Of a stretch of 64,000 nucleotides of DNA, positions 8,155 through 17,027 are shown one piece after another. A program made the position numbers and the translations under genes. The first letter of the stretch is position 1. Every line of letters starts with the position of its first letter. Source of the stretch: JANNNF01 sp040385825. Lineage in GTDB: Bacteria > Pseudomonadota > Alphaproteobacteria > Rhodobacterales > Rhodobacteraceae. The notes under the pieces are model-generated. The model searched no databases. It saw only the letters and a list, made by a program, of their open reading frames with translations, and had not been told where the DNA came from. The DNA is taken from positions 35,297-99,296 of the forward strand of contig JAZKGQ010000028.1 in NCBI GenBank assembly GCA_040385825.1. Direction: 5' to 3'.

Positions 8155-9567
8155 ATGGAACTGGTTGATCTGTCGGCCTCTGATTTGTCGCGGATGATTG
8201 CGGCGCGGCAGGTGGCGCCTTCCGAGGTGATGACAGCCCATCTGGACCGGATTGCGGCGGTGAATGGCGCGGTGAATGCTGTGATTTCGCTGCGTGACCG
8301 CGAGGTATTGCTGGCGGAAGCAATGGCGGCGGATGATGCGCCGCCCGTGGGCTGGTTGCACGGGCTGCCGCTGGCGGTAAAGGATCTGTGCGCCACCAAG
8401 GGCTTGCGCACCACCTGGGGGTCACCCCTGTTTGCCGATTTCATTCCGCAGGCCGATGATCTGCTGGCCGCCCGGATGCGCGCTGCGGGGGCGATCTTCA
8501 TTGGCAAGACCAACACGCCGGAATGGGGGCATGGCAGCCATTCCTTCAACCCGGTGCATGGCGTGACGCGCAACCCCTATGATCTGTCGCGCACGGCGGG
8601 CGGGTCTTCGGGCGGGGCGGCGGCGGGGCTTGCCGCGCGGATGCTGCCGGTGGCCGATGGGTCCGACATGATGGGCAGCCTTCGCAACCCGGCGGCGTTC
8701 TGCAACGTCTATGGCTTTCGGCCCACATGGGGTCTGGTGCCCGCCGATGCCGAAGGCGACACCCACCTGTCCACCCTTGCCACCGAAGGCCCGATGGGCC
8801 GCACGGTCGAAGATGTGGCGCGGCTGCTGGCCGTGCAGGCGGGGGAAAACCCGCAAGTGCCCTTTGGCCGGGCTGTCGACGATTACGCCGCCCAGTTGCA
8901 CGGCGATCTGCGGGGGGTGCGCATCGGCTGGCTGGGCGATTGGGGCGGGGCCTATGCGATGGACCCCGGCATCCTCGATCTGTGCGAGGCGGCGCTGCGC
9001 CAGTTCACCGACCTGGGGGCGGTGGTCGAGGCCTTGCCGCCCCCCTTTCCCGCCGCGAAACTCTGGCGGGCCTGGACGACGCTGCGCGCCATGCTCAATT
9101 CCAATGCCAAGCGGGCGTTGTACAACGACCGCGACAAACGCGCGCAGTTGAAGCCCGAAACACTATGGGAAATCGAGCAGGGTCTGGGTCTGTCCGCCGA
9201 CGCGGTGTATGAGGCCAGCGTGATCCGGTCGCGCTGGTACGCTCATGCTGCCCGGCTGTTCGACCGCTTTGACCTGCTGGTGATGCCCACAGCGCAGGTC
9301 TGGCCCTTTCCTGCCGACTGGCGTTGGCCGCAGATGATCGGCACTGCGGAAATGGACACGTATCACCGCTGGATGGAGGTGGTGGTGCCCGTCAGCCTGA
9401 TCGGCCTGCCCGCCTTGTCGGTGCCCATCGGGTTCGGGCACCAAGGCCTGCCGATGGGGATGCAACTGATTGGCCGGGTGGGGGCGGATGCGCGGGTGCT
9501 GGCGGCAGGGCAGGCCTGGCATCTGGCGACCGACTGGCCCGGCAATCGCCCGCCGGTGCTGGCCTGA
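8155..9567 (+). CDS. Amidase-signature family amidohydrolase (second of two)
   Basis: 470 residues. Catalytic Lys in PLAVKDLCATKG, cis-Ser in the TAGGSSGG loop and nucleophile Ser in DMMGSLRNPAAF are present; the usual GGS around the nucleophile is MGS here, marking a different subfamily from the amidase at 2739. The ATG at 8155 has AAAGGG seven bases upstream; a GTG at 8140 is the alternative. It follows the pot operon after a terminator-like hairpin, so it may be transcribed separately. Substrate unknown. Confidence 0.9.
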   Translation: MELVDLSASDLSRMIAARQVAPSEVMTAHLDRIAAVNGAVNAVISLRDREVLLAEAMAADDAPPVGWLHGLPLAVKDLCATKGLRTTWGSPLFADFIPQADDLLAARMRAAGAIFIGKTNTPEWGHGSHSFNPVHGVTRNPYDLSRTAGGSSGGAAAGLAARMLPVADGSDMMGSLRNPAAFCNVYGFRPTWGLVPADAEGDTHLSTLATEGPMGRTVEDVARLLAVQAGENPQVPFGRAVDDYAAQLHGDLRGVRIGWLGDWGGAYAMDPGILDLCEAALRQFTDLGAVVEALPPPFPAAKLWRAWTTLRAMLNSNAKRALYNDRDKRAQLKPETLWEIEQGLGLSADAVYEASVIRSRWYAHAARLFDRFDLLVMPTAQVWPFPADWRWPQMIGTAEMDTYHRWMEVVVPVSLIGLPALSVPIGFGHQGLPMGMQLIGRVGADARVLAAGQAWHLATDWPGNRPPVLA

Positions 9568-9627
9568 AACGACAGGTCTGGACAGTGGCCTGCGAAGCGC
9601 GGAATATGGCGCGAAAAGCAGGCCGCA

Positions 9628-10524
9628 ATGAACACCCCATACAGTTGGCAACTCGTGATCGTGCTTTGGGGCACGAAATATGGGGTGGCCGAGGTCAACC
9701 ATCTGATCCATGCGGTGCGCGCCCACAGCAGCCAGCCGCCGCGTGTGGTGCTGATCACCGACCGCCCCCGCGACGGGCTGGCCGCCGATGTGATCACACG
9801 CCCCTTCCCTGCGTTCTTCCTGCAACCCGACTTCCTGCGCGGCGGTTGTCAGGCCAAGCTGAGCCTGTTCGAGGCAGGCGTGGTGCCCGATGACCTGCCC
9901 GCCATCTTCATGGATCTGGATACCGTCGTGCTGGGTGACATGGCGCGCTTTCTGGCCCTGCAAACGACGCCGCAGACCATTGCCATCTTTCAAAGCGCGA
10001 TCCTGCCCTTTGGCGCGCTTGGCCGGGCGGTGTGGCGGGCGACCAGCGGGCGGCGCTATGCGCGGGGCAATTCGTCGATCGTGGTCTATCACCCGCGCGA
10101 ATGTGGCTTCATCGCCGAACGCTTTCGCGCGTTGTTCGGGCAGCACGGCCATTGCGGCATCAAGCCGATGGTGGCGGACGAACGCTTTGTCAGTTGGGCC
10201 GCACAGCCGATGATGCGGGCCATTCCGCGCCACATGGCGGTGAAGTTCCCGACCGAATTCATGCTGCCGTGGCGCTGGCTGATCCATCTGCGCGCCCGTC
10301 TGCCGTGGAACCAGCGCCGGTGGGCTGGCCTGCTGGCCGTGACGCTGCCGGGGGTCGATCTGAAGGGGCAGGATCTGAGCAATCTGGCCGAGGGCACCGA
10401 GATCGTCGACCGCAAGGGCCGCCGCCTGATCTGGACGGATCGGGCGCTTGGGCCTGTTCGCGGCAGGATTATCGCGTATTATCGTGCCCTTCAGGGCGAC
10501 AGCAGACAGGACGGCCAGCCATGA
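9628..10524 (+). CDS. Putative glycosyltransferase (GT8-like)
   Basis: 298 residues. An N-terminal Rossmann-like region is followed by the DLDTV motif near residue 94, the metal-binding DxD pattern of GT-A fold glycosyltransferases. A later conserved-looking stretch (ARGNSSIVVYHP) resembles proteins annotated only as glycosyltransferases in marine Rhodobacteraceae. It overlaps the CMP-sugar synthetase gene by four bases (ATGA), so it belongs to the surface-sugar cluster. Its start context AGGCCGCAATGA recurs at two other genes of the cluster. Donor and acceptor sugars are unknown. Confidence 0.7.
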   Translation: MNTPYSWQLVIVLWGTKYGVAEVNHLIHAVRAHSSQPPRVVLITDRPRDGLAADVITRPFPAFFLQPDFLRGGCQAKLSLFEAGVVPDDLPAIFMDLDTVVLGDMARFLALQTTPQTIAIFQSAILPFGALGRAVWRATSGRRYARGNSSIVVYHPRECGFIAERFRALFGQHGHCGIKPMVADERFVSWAAQPMMRAIPRHMAVKFPTEFMLPWRWLIHLRARLPWNQRRWAGLLAVTLPGVDLKGQDLSNLAEGTEIVDRKGRRLIWTDRALGPVRGRIIAYYRALQGDSRQDGQP

Positions 10525-11237
10525 TCATCGGGCATATCGGGGCGCGCAAAGGATCGAAAGGCGTGCCGGGCAAGAACTTTCGCGCCCTGTGCGGCAAACC
10601 ACTGATCGACTGGTCGCTGGATCAGTTGCTGGGCAATAGCCGCATCGGGGCGGTGGTGGTATCGACCGATGACGAACAAATTTATGCCCATGCGGTGGCA
10701 AAGGGGGCCTTGGACATCGGCCTGCGCCCCGCCCATCTGGCCACGGATGCCGCCCCGAAATGGGGGGTGTGGCAACATGCGCTGGCGGCGGCCGAGGCAT
10801 TGGCCGGGCCTGCCTCGGCCTTCGTCGATCTGGACTGCACCTCGCCCCTGCGCCTGGCGCAGGATCTGGACGGCGCGCTGGACCTGTACGAATCTCAACG
10901 CCCCGACATGGTGATGAGCGTGTGCGAGGCCCGCAAGAACCCCTATTTCAATCTGGTCGAACCCGATGCCACCGGGGCCTTGCATGTGTCAAAACCGCTG
11001 CCGGGCGGGGTCTGGTCGCGGCAGTCGGCCCCCAAGGTCTATGAACACGCGGCCTCGACCTATGTGGTGGCCCCGGCCTATCTGCGCCGCGCGCAGTCGA
11101 TCTATGAAGGCCGGGTGATCCCGTTCGAGATGCCGCCCGAACGCTGCGTCGACATCGACACGCCCTTTGACTTCAAACTGGTGGAATTCCTTATGCAGGA
11201 CCGCCTGTCCCAACCTGTCCCGTCCCAACCCAGCTGA
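10521..11237 (+). CDS. CMP-nonulosonate (acylneuraminate) cytidylyltransferase, NeuA/PtmB-like
   Basis: 238 residues. The N-terminal GARKGSKGVPGKNFR matches the CTP-binding signature of CMP-sialic/legionaminic/Kdo synthetases, and the DLDCTSPLR and ERCVDIDTPFDF motifs match the metal- and sugar-binding parts of NeuA. It activates a nine-carbon acid sugar made by the NeuB-like synthase encoded at 13035. Small size and lack of a C-terminal hydrolase domain match PtmB-type enzymes. The precise sugar is not determinable. Confidence 0.88.
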   Translation: MIIGHIGARKGSKGVPGKNFRALCGKPLIDWSLDQLLGNSRIGAVVVSTDDEQIYAHAVAKGALDIGLRPAHLATDAAPKWGVWQHALAAAEALAGPASAFVDLDCTSPLRLAQDLDGALDLYESQRPDMVMSVCEARKNPYFNLVEPDATGALHVSKPLPGGVWSRQSAPKVYEHAASTYVVAPAYLRRAQSIYEGRVIPFEMPPERCVDIDTPFDFKLVEFLMQDRLSQPVPSQPS

Positions 11238-11244
11238 GGCCGCA

Positions 11245-12036
11245 ATGACCGATCAACTGACCAACCGCACCATCTTCATCACCGGGTCCGGCGGGGTGCT
11301 TGGGTCTGCCTATGTGCGGCGGATGCTGGATCAGGGCGCGCGGGTGATTGCGTCGGATCTGGGCGGCGCGCGTGCCGATGCGCTGCGCGACGCCCATGGG
11401 GCCAATCCGAACTTCCGCTTCTACGACCTGGATGTGGGCGACGAGGATCAGGTCACGGGCATCTTCCAGCGCATTCTGGCCGACGGGTGGGAACCCAATG
11501 TGGTGCTGAACAACGCGGCCATAACCGGCGAATTGCTGATGGGGGCGGGCAAGCCGTTTCCCGATTTCGCCAACACATCCGTCACAGATTGGGAACGCAC
11601 CCTGCGCACCAACCTGACCGGGGCCTTCATGATCGCGCGGCAGATGGACCGCGACATCGTGGGCAGATGGCCCTGCGCGCTGATCAACGTGGCCTCGATG
11701 TATGCGCTGAACGGGCCGCATCACCAGATTTACGAAGGGATGCCGTTCAAAAGTTTCTCGGCCTATTCCACCACCAAGGCGGGCATCCATGGGCTGACCC
11801 TGTGGCTGGCAGGCTACTGGGCACCGCGCAAGGCGACTGTCAACACCATCGCACCGGGGGCGGTGTTCAACAACCATTCCGACGAATTTCAGCGCCGGGT
11901 GGGCGAGTTGATCATGATGGGCCGGATGGCAAAACCCGATGAGATTGCCGATGCCATGCTGTTCCTGTGTTCGGCGCAATCGGGGTACATGACCGGGCAA
12001 CTGGTCAATGTGGATGGCGGTTTTTCCGGGTGGTAA
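11245..12036 (+). CDS. SDR-family oxidoreductase (PtmA-like)
   Basis: 263 residues; Rossmann motif TGSGGVLGSA, NNAA motif, and catalytic Tyr/Lys in SAYSTTKAG, ending in the usual VNVDGGFSGW. It starts eight bases after the cytidylyltransferase. SDRs in this position next to NeuA/NeuB-type genes are called PtmA in Campylobacter flagellar-glycan loci, which is the basis for the comparison. The reaction is not established. Confidence 0.85.
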   Translation: MTDQLTNRTIFITGSGGVLGSAYVRRMLDQGARVIASDLGGARADALRDAHGANPNFRFYDLDVGDEDQVTGIFQRILADGWEPNVVLNNAAITGELLMGAGKPFPDFANTSVTDWERTLRTNLTGAFMIARQMDRDIVGRWPCALINVASMYALNGPHHQIYEGMPFKSFSAYSTTKAGIHGLTLWLAGYWAPRKATVNTIAPGAVFNNHSDEFQRRVGELIMMGRMAKPDEIADAMLFLCSAQSGYMTGQLVNVDGGFSGW

Positions 12037-12968
12037 GGGTCGCGGTCATCGGCGCGGGGTCGATCGGCACCCGTCATGCCGCCAATCTGGCGCAGCTTGG
12101 CGCAAAGGTCGATCACATCGGCTGGCGGCAGTTTGATGCGGCTGCCTTTCGCGCCCGCGGTGACCTTGACGCGGTGGTGATCGCCACTGCAACGCAAGTC
12201 CGGCTGGAGTTGATCCAGCTTTGCGCGGACATGGGCCTGCCGTTCTACGCCGAAAAGCCGCTGGCCTGGACGCCGGATCAGGCCGCAGCCCTGCACGCGG
12301 CGGCAGCCCCGGTGGCCGCGCGGTCGATGGTGGGGTTCATGATGCGCTATCACCCCGCCCTGCGCGATCTGGCGCAGCGGGATCTGGCGCAGGTCTACGG
12401 GTTTTCCTTCCACATCGGCCATGACGTGCGCCAGTGGCGGGCGGATTGGCGCTTTGCCGACAGCTATGCCGCAGCGCCCCAAGGCGGCGGCGTGCTGCTG
12501 GACCTGTCGCATGAACTGGACATGGCGCTGGCGCTGTTTCCGGGTCTGACGCTGACCTGCGTCGACAGTCTGGGCCATGCCGATTTTCCGGGGGTGGATT
12601 TTGCCAGCTTCGTGCAACTGGCGGCCCCCGGTGGCCCGGTGGGCCGCGTGGCGATGGATTATCTGGCCCCGGAGTCGACCCGCACCGCCGCCCTGCACGG
12701 TCTGGAGGCGCAGTTCAGCCTGGATTATCTGGCACCCTCGCTGACCGAAACCACCCAGGCGGGGACCGCGACCACGCCCTATGCCTTTGTCCGCAATGAC
12801 ATGTTCCTTGACGCGATGCGCGATTTTCTGGCGCTGGTGCAGGGGCATGCCCCGTCAGACAACCCGCTGATGCCGCGCTTTGACAGGATGTACCCTTCAA
12901 CCGCGCTGATTGCCGCCGCATGGACCGCTCGGCGGATAAACGGCACGGTTGCGATGGATATGGGTTAG
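12030..12968 (+). CDS. Gfo/Idh/MocA-family NAD(P)-dependent oxidoreductase
   Basis: 312 residues starting at GTG 12030, seven bases inside the end of the SDR gene. The N-terminal RVAVIGAGSIGTRHA is the nucleotide-binding fold; the EKPLAW motif carries the conserved Lys of the family. Probably acts on a nucleotide sugar or free sugar in the nonulosonate pathway, as its place between NeuA- and NeuB-like genes suggests. Substrate is not known. Confidence 0.85.
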   Translation: MVRVAVIGAGSIGTRHAANLAQLGAKVDHIGWRQFDAAAFRARGDLDAVVIATATQVRLELIQLCADMGLPFYAEKPLAWTPDQAAALHAAAAPVAARSMVGFMMRYHPALRDLAQRDLAQVYGFSFHIGHDVRQWRADWRFADSYAAAPQGGGVLLDLSHELDMALALFPGLTLTCVDSLGHADFPGVDFASFVQLAAPGGPVGRVAMDYLAPESTRTAALHGLEAQFSLDYLAPSLTETTQAGTATTPYAFVRNDMFLDAMRDFLALVQGHAPSDNPLMPRFDRMYPSTALIAAAWTARRINGTVAMDMG

Positions 12969-13034
12969 CCACACTGGCAAAACCGCGCAATCTGGCCTAA
13001 GACACGATCAGCACACAACTGGGGCAATGGCGAC

Positions 13035-14063
13035 ATGAAGATCGGCAACCGAGAGATTTCCAACGCAACCCCCCCGCTGGTCATTGCCGAAATCGGCATC
13101 AACCATGGCGGCAGTCTGGAGGTGGCGAAGGAGATGGTCCGTCTCGCGGCGGCGTCGGGCTGCGAGATCATCAAGCATCAGACCCATTTCATCGAAGATG
13201 AAATGACGGACGAGGCCAAGTCGATCTTCCCGCCCAATGCCGATGTGTCGATCTGGCATGTGATGGAACGCTGCGCCCTGTCGGCCGATGCCGAAATCGA
13301 GCTGAAGCGTTACACCGAAAGCCTCGGGATGATCTACATTTCGACCCCGTTCAGCCGCAAGGCCGCCGATTTTCTGGAAGACATCGGCGTGCCGGCCTTC
13401 AAGATTGGCTCGGGCGAGGCCGACAACCTGCCGCTGATCCGCCACATCGCGCGCAAGGGCAAGCCGGTGATCCTGTCGACGGGCATGCAGACCATTGAAA
13501 GCATTGCCAGATCGGTGGCCATTCTGGACGAGGCCGGCATCGAATACGCCCTGCTGGAATGCACCAACCTGTACCCCAGCCCGCCCGAGATCGTGTCCTT
13601 GCGCGGCGTGACGGACCTGCGCCGCGCCTTTCCGAACGCCGTGGTCGGGTTTTCCGACCATTCCATCGGGCCGGAAATGGCGCTGGCCTCGGTCGCGCTT
13701 GGCGCCTGCATTCTGGAGCGGCATTATACCGACAGCCGCTATCGCAAGGGGCCGGACATCATCAACTCGATGGACCCGGCGGAACTGAAATTCCTGATCG
13801 ACCGCAGCCGCGAGATCTGGGCAGCGGCCAACAACCCCAAACAGCGCACGCCGGATGAGGAACCCGTCTACCGCTTTGCACGCTCCTCTGTCGTGGCCGA
13901 CCGCGACCTGCCCGCAGGCCACCTGATCACCGAAGCCGACATCTGGGCGCGGCGTCCCGGATCGGGCGAGATTGCGGGCTATGATTTCGACAAGGTCGTG
14001 GGCAAGCGCACCACCCGCGCCCTGCCCCGCAATACCCAACTGAAATGGGGCGATCTGGCGTGA
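13035..14063 (+). CDS. neuB: N-acetylneuraminate synthase-like (NeuB) nonulosonate synthase
   Basis: 342 residues. A TIM-barrel NeuB domain (AEIGINHGG, IIKHQTHF, STPFSRKAADFLEDIG, FKIGSGE, LSTGM, GFSDHSIG) is followed by a C-terminal SAF/antifreeze-like domain (about 280-342, with RSSVVADRDLPAGHLI). The family condenses phosphoenolpyruvate with a six-carbon amino sugar to give a nine-carbon acid. Whether the product is Neu5Ac, legionaminic or another acid cannot be read; no dehydratase or aminotransferase for legionaminate lies in the cluster. Its TGA overlaps the next GTG start. Confidence 0.9.
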   Translation: MKIGNREISNATPPLVIAEIGINHGGSLEVAKEMVRLAAASGCEIIKHQTHFIEDEMTDEAKSIFPPNADVSIWHVMERCALSADAEIELKRYTESLGMIYISTPFSRKAADFLEDIGVPAFKIGSGEADNLPLIRHIARKGKPVILSTGMQTIESIARSVAILDEAGIEYALLECTNLYPSPPEIVSLRGVTDLRRAFPNAVVGFSDHSIGPEMALASVALGACILERHYTDSRYRKGPDIINSMDPAELKFLIDRSREIWAAANNPKQRTPDEEPVYRFARSSVVADRDLPAGHLITEADIWARRPGSGEIAGYDFDKVVGKRTTRALPRNTQLKWGDLA

Positions 14064-15124
14064 TCCCCGGCTGGAAGGTCCGCCGCGAGCTGACCAGATT
14101 TGGCCAGCAGTTGCGGGCCATTCCCGAAGCGATATGGGAACCCTTCGCGCAACGGCGGCATGACGCGGCGTTTGCGCGCGGCTTTCCCCTGCGCGACGGG
14201 CAGGTTGCGCTGACCGAAAAGATCGCGCTGGTCCTGATCTGGCAGCCGCGCGGGATTGCGCAATCCACCATCGACATGTGCGCGCATCTGGCAGCGCAGG
14301 GCTATGCGCCCTTTGTTCTGTCCAACGCCGCCCTGACCGAAGACTGCCACGCGCGGCTGGCCCCGCATGTCTGGCGCGTGATGCAGCGGCCCAATTTCGG
14401 CTATGATTTTGGCGGCTACCGCGATGGGCTGTTGCAGTTGCGGGCATGGGGCATCCAGCCTGCGCGGCTGGTGATCCTGAACGACAGCATCTGGTTCCCG
14501 CTGACCGAAGGCTGCACCCTGCTGCACCGGATGGAAGCCACCCCCGGCGATGTGATCGGCACCGTGCTGCGCCTGCGCGGCGAGGAGCAGTTTCTGGAAA
14601 GCTATTTCTTCTCGATCCCGGCCAGCACGCTGACGCATCCGGCCTTTGACGGGTTCTGGCGCGATCTGCGGCTGACATCGAACAAATACAAGGTCATCCG
14701 GCGCGGCGAGCGCGGCTTTGGCCGGGCCATGCGCGCAGCGGGGTTGACGCTGACCGGGCTTTTCGGGCAGGACGTGTTTCTGCACCGGATTGGTGCCGCC
14801 GACGACGATTTGCTGCGCGCCACCCTGCGGCACGCGGCCTTCGTCGACCCAGATCTGGCAGCCAGGGCGCGGCGGCTTGCAAGCGATACGGGGCCGGACT
14901 GGCGGGCACAGGCGCTTGGGTTTGTCGCGTCCTCGCTGCAATCGGGGCTGTTCTACAGCAGCTATCCCGTGGCGGCGGTCCGCCTGATGGGATATCCTGT
15001 CTTGAAGAAAAGCCGCGAACCCGTCAGCCTTGTGTGGCGAAAGGCATATCTGGAGGCCGTCGAAACCGGGGCTTTGCCCGCGCCGCCTGTTGCCATACTG
15101 CAAGAAGCAATAACAAGATTTTGA
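14060..15124 (+). CDS. RgpF-like rhamnan synthesis protein F family (copy 1)
   Basis: 354 residues starting at GTG 14060 (GTGA overlap with neuB). Carries QRPNFGYDFGGYRDG and LVILNDSIWFP, the signature stretch of the rhamnan-synthesis-F family (PF05045), which are putative glycosyltransferases for surface polysaccharide. Base composition is like the rest of the genome, unlike its neighbour. A paralog follows immediately, with only modest similarity outside the signature. Confidence 0.82.
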   Translation: MIPGWKVRRELTRFGQQLRAIPEAIWEPFAQRRHDAAFARGFPLRDGQVALTEKIALVLIWQPRGIAQSTIDMCAHLAAQGYAPFVLSNAALTEDCHARLAPHVWRVMQRPNFGYDFGGYRDGLLQLRAWGIQPARLVILNDSIWFPLTEGCTLLHRMEATPGDVIGTVLRLRGEEQFLESYFFSIPASTLTHPAFDGFWRDLRLTSNKYKVIRRGERGFGRAMRAAGLTLTGLFGQDVFLHRIGAADDDLLRATLRHAAFVDPDLAARARRLASDTGPDWRAQALGFVASSLQSGLFYSSYPVAAVRLMGYPVLKKSREPVSLVWRKAYLEAVETGALPAPPVAILQEAITRF

Positions 15125-15131
15125 GGCCGCA

Positions 15132-16295
15132 ATGAAACGCCCGGAGCTTTGGAAGATACGCCGCGAGTTGTGGCGCATACGAGATCAATTTGTCCGCAAG
15201 GTTCTTCCTGTGACCATCGAACCTGTTCAACACATGATATATTATTGGCGAGCAGACAAGGCGGTAGTGCGTCAAACAACAGACCGCCCTCTCGGTGCCC
15301 GCGTCGCCATTCTGGTGCTATTTCAGCCAAAAGGGCTATTGGCTTCGACGTTCCTCACAGTAGATCATTTGGTCAGTCAAGGTTGGTCGGTATTGGTTGT
15401 GTCCAATGCACCTCTTTCGTATAAAGATCAAAGCGTATTAGCAAAACGTGCCTCCATTATCTTGCAGCGACCAAATTTGGGATACGATTTTGGCGCCTAT
15501 CGCGAAGGGTTTCTGCATCTGGATTCGATAAACCACAAACCACAACATCTGATATTTATGAATGACAGTACTTGGTTTCCGATACGTGAAAATGACAATA
15601 CGCTGGCGCGCATGGAAGCGCTTAATGTAGGAATGGCAGGCCATATTTACAAAGTCGAGTCTACAGTAAAACGTGGCAACGATCACCTCGAGTCACATCT
15701 TGTAATGTTCAATGAGGAAGCTGTCGGCAATCCTGCGTTCATCAGTTTCTGGCAGAACTATCGGATGTCGAATGACCGAACCACGACCATTGCACGAGGC
15801 GAAAAGGCTCTGACGCAAATGGCGTTGTCAAGTGGATTGAAAGTTCAGGGATTGCTGTCCGTCGATGCGATATTGAACATATTGTCAAACTTGCCTGACG
15901 ATGTGCTGAGATCTGCCATAATTAACATCGTTCATCATCAGGATGATGCCCGCGCTTTGTGTGCGAAAATCATTGAAAATGCAGACCAAGGCAAACCATG
16001 GCGGGACGAATTCCTAGCATGGGTGCGTGTTGTTTTGTCAAATTCCCTGCAACACCTGCTTTCTGCTACCTTCATTGACCTTGCAATGGTTCACGGCAGT
16101 ATGGGTTTTGTGAAAAAGACCAATGATCCAAGATTTCACATGGCCCAACGTGCTGTGCTGCGTGCAGCAGACAGTGGTCGTATTCCCCCCCTGCATCCAG
16201 TTGTGCGAAGTGAGATTGAGCGTGCTGTTGACATGTGGATTCCACCGCATGACTGGAGAAAAAAACCTCATGAAATCAGAAGGTATGATATTTGA
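15132..16295 (+). CDS. RgpF-like rhamnan synthesis protein F family (copy 2), AT-rich, probably acquired
   Basis: 387 residues with the family signature QRPNLGYDFGAYREG and LIFMNDSTWFP. Most of the gene is far more AT-rich than its surroundings: by hand count bases 15181-15240 are 43% GC and 15541-15600 are 33% GC, against about 57% or more just upstream and 70% just downstream. Codons such as ATA, TTA and AAA are frequent. The start follows the AGGCCGCAATGA context also seen at 9628 and 11245. The stop abuts the next start codon. Function probably glycosyl transfer in the same glycan; donor unknown. Confidence 0.82.
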   Translation: MKRPELWKIRRELWRIRDQFVRKVLPVTIEPVQHMIYYWRADKAVVRQTTDRPLGARVAILVLFQPKGLLASTFLTVDHLVSQGWSVLVVSNAPLSYKDQSVLAKRASIILQRPNLGYDFGAYREGFLHLDSINHKPQHLIFMNDSTWFPIRENDNTLARMEALNVGMAGHIYKVESTVKRGNDHLESHLVMFNEEAVGNPAFISFWQNYRMSNDRTTTIARGEKALTQMALSSGLKVQGLLSVDAILNILSNLPDDVLRSAIINIVHHQDDARALCAKIIENADQGKPWRDEFLAWVRVVLSNSLQHLLSATFIDLAMVHGSMGFVKKTNDPRFHMAQRAVLRAADSGRIPPLHPVVRSEIERAVDMWIPPHDWRKKPHEIRRYDI

Positions 16296-17027
16296 ATGGG
16301 ACTGCGTCGCGCATACAAGAACTTGAAAAACAGATCTTACCGAAAGTACTATTTTGGTCTGATGCGGACGCTTGTTTACCAGGGTCTGACTGTGACCGTT
16401 CGCCGAAATGGAATGTCACTACCTATTTTCCAACAACTCTACGACAACCTCTACGAAGTGCCTGAAATCAAGGGCTTGAATGCCGTCATTCAGGATGGCG
16501 ACAAGGTGCTGGAACTGGGGTCCGGGCTGGGGATCATCACGGCGCTGGCGGCGCGCAAGGCGGGCAGCGGGCGGGTGGTGTCCTACGAGGCCAATCCCGG
16601 CATGATCGCGGACACGCGCGCCTTTCTGGCGGCCAACAACGTGACGTCCGTTGATCTGCGCCCAGGCGTGCTGGTGCCCGAAGATGTGGCCCCCGGTGCG
16701 ACGCGGATGTTCTATCTGCACGCCTCTTTCGCGGAAAGCAGCCTGAAATACACGGCGGGCAAAGGGGTGGAGGTTCCGGCCACCTCGCTGCCGCAGGTGA
16801 TGGCAGAGTTCCGCCCCGACGTGCTGCTGTGCGATATCGAAGGGGCCGAAGCCGAGTTGCTGGCCGGGATTGATGCGTCGCACCTGCGGGCGGCGGTGAT
16901 CGAATTTCATCCGGCTGTTCTGAACCGGGCCGAGGTGGCCTCGATCTACGACGCGTTTGCCAAGCACCGTCTGTACCCGGCAATCGAGCTGTCCAGCGGC
17001 ACCGTCGTCGTCTTTACGAAGGCATGA
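16296..17027 (+). CDS. FkbM-family SAM-dependent methyltransferase (mosaic composition)
   Basis: 243 residues. The SAM-binding motif VLELGSGLGIITALAA (about 68-83) and the acidic LLCDIEGAEAELL motif are typical FkbM features. The family O-methylates sugars or other small groups. The first ~60 codons are AT-rich like the gene before it, and the rest is GC-rich, so a recombination junction seems to lie near 16480-16500. Its last four bases (ATGA) overlap the next gene. Confidence 0.85.
   Translation: MGLRRAYKNLKNRSYRKYYFGLMRTLVYQGLTVTVRRNGMSLPIFQQLYDNLYEVPEIKGLNAVIQDGDKVLELGSGLGIITALAARKAGSGRVVSYEANPGMIADTRAFLAANNVTSVDLRPGVLVPEDVAPGATRMFYLHASFAESSLKYTAGKGVEVPATSLPQVMAEFRPDVLLCDIEGAEAELLAGIDASHLRAAVIEFHPAVLNRAEVASIYDAFAKHRLYPAIELSSGTVVVFTKA

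Noticed and set aside
15132..17027. The AT-rich segment as an insertion sequence or prophage remnant
   Set aside because: No transposase, integrase, terminal inverted repeats or target duplications are visible; it encodes glycan-type genes in frame with the operon.
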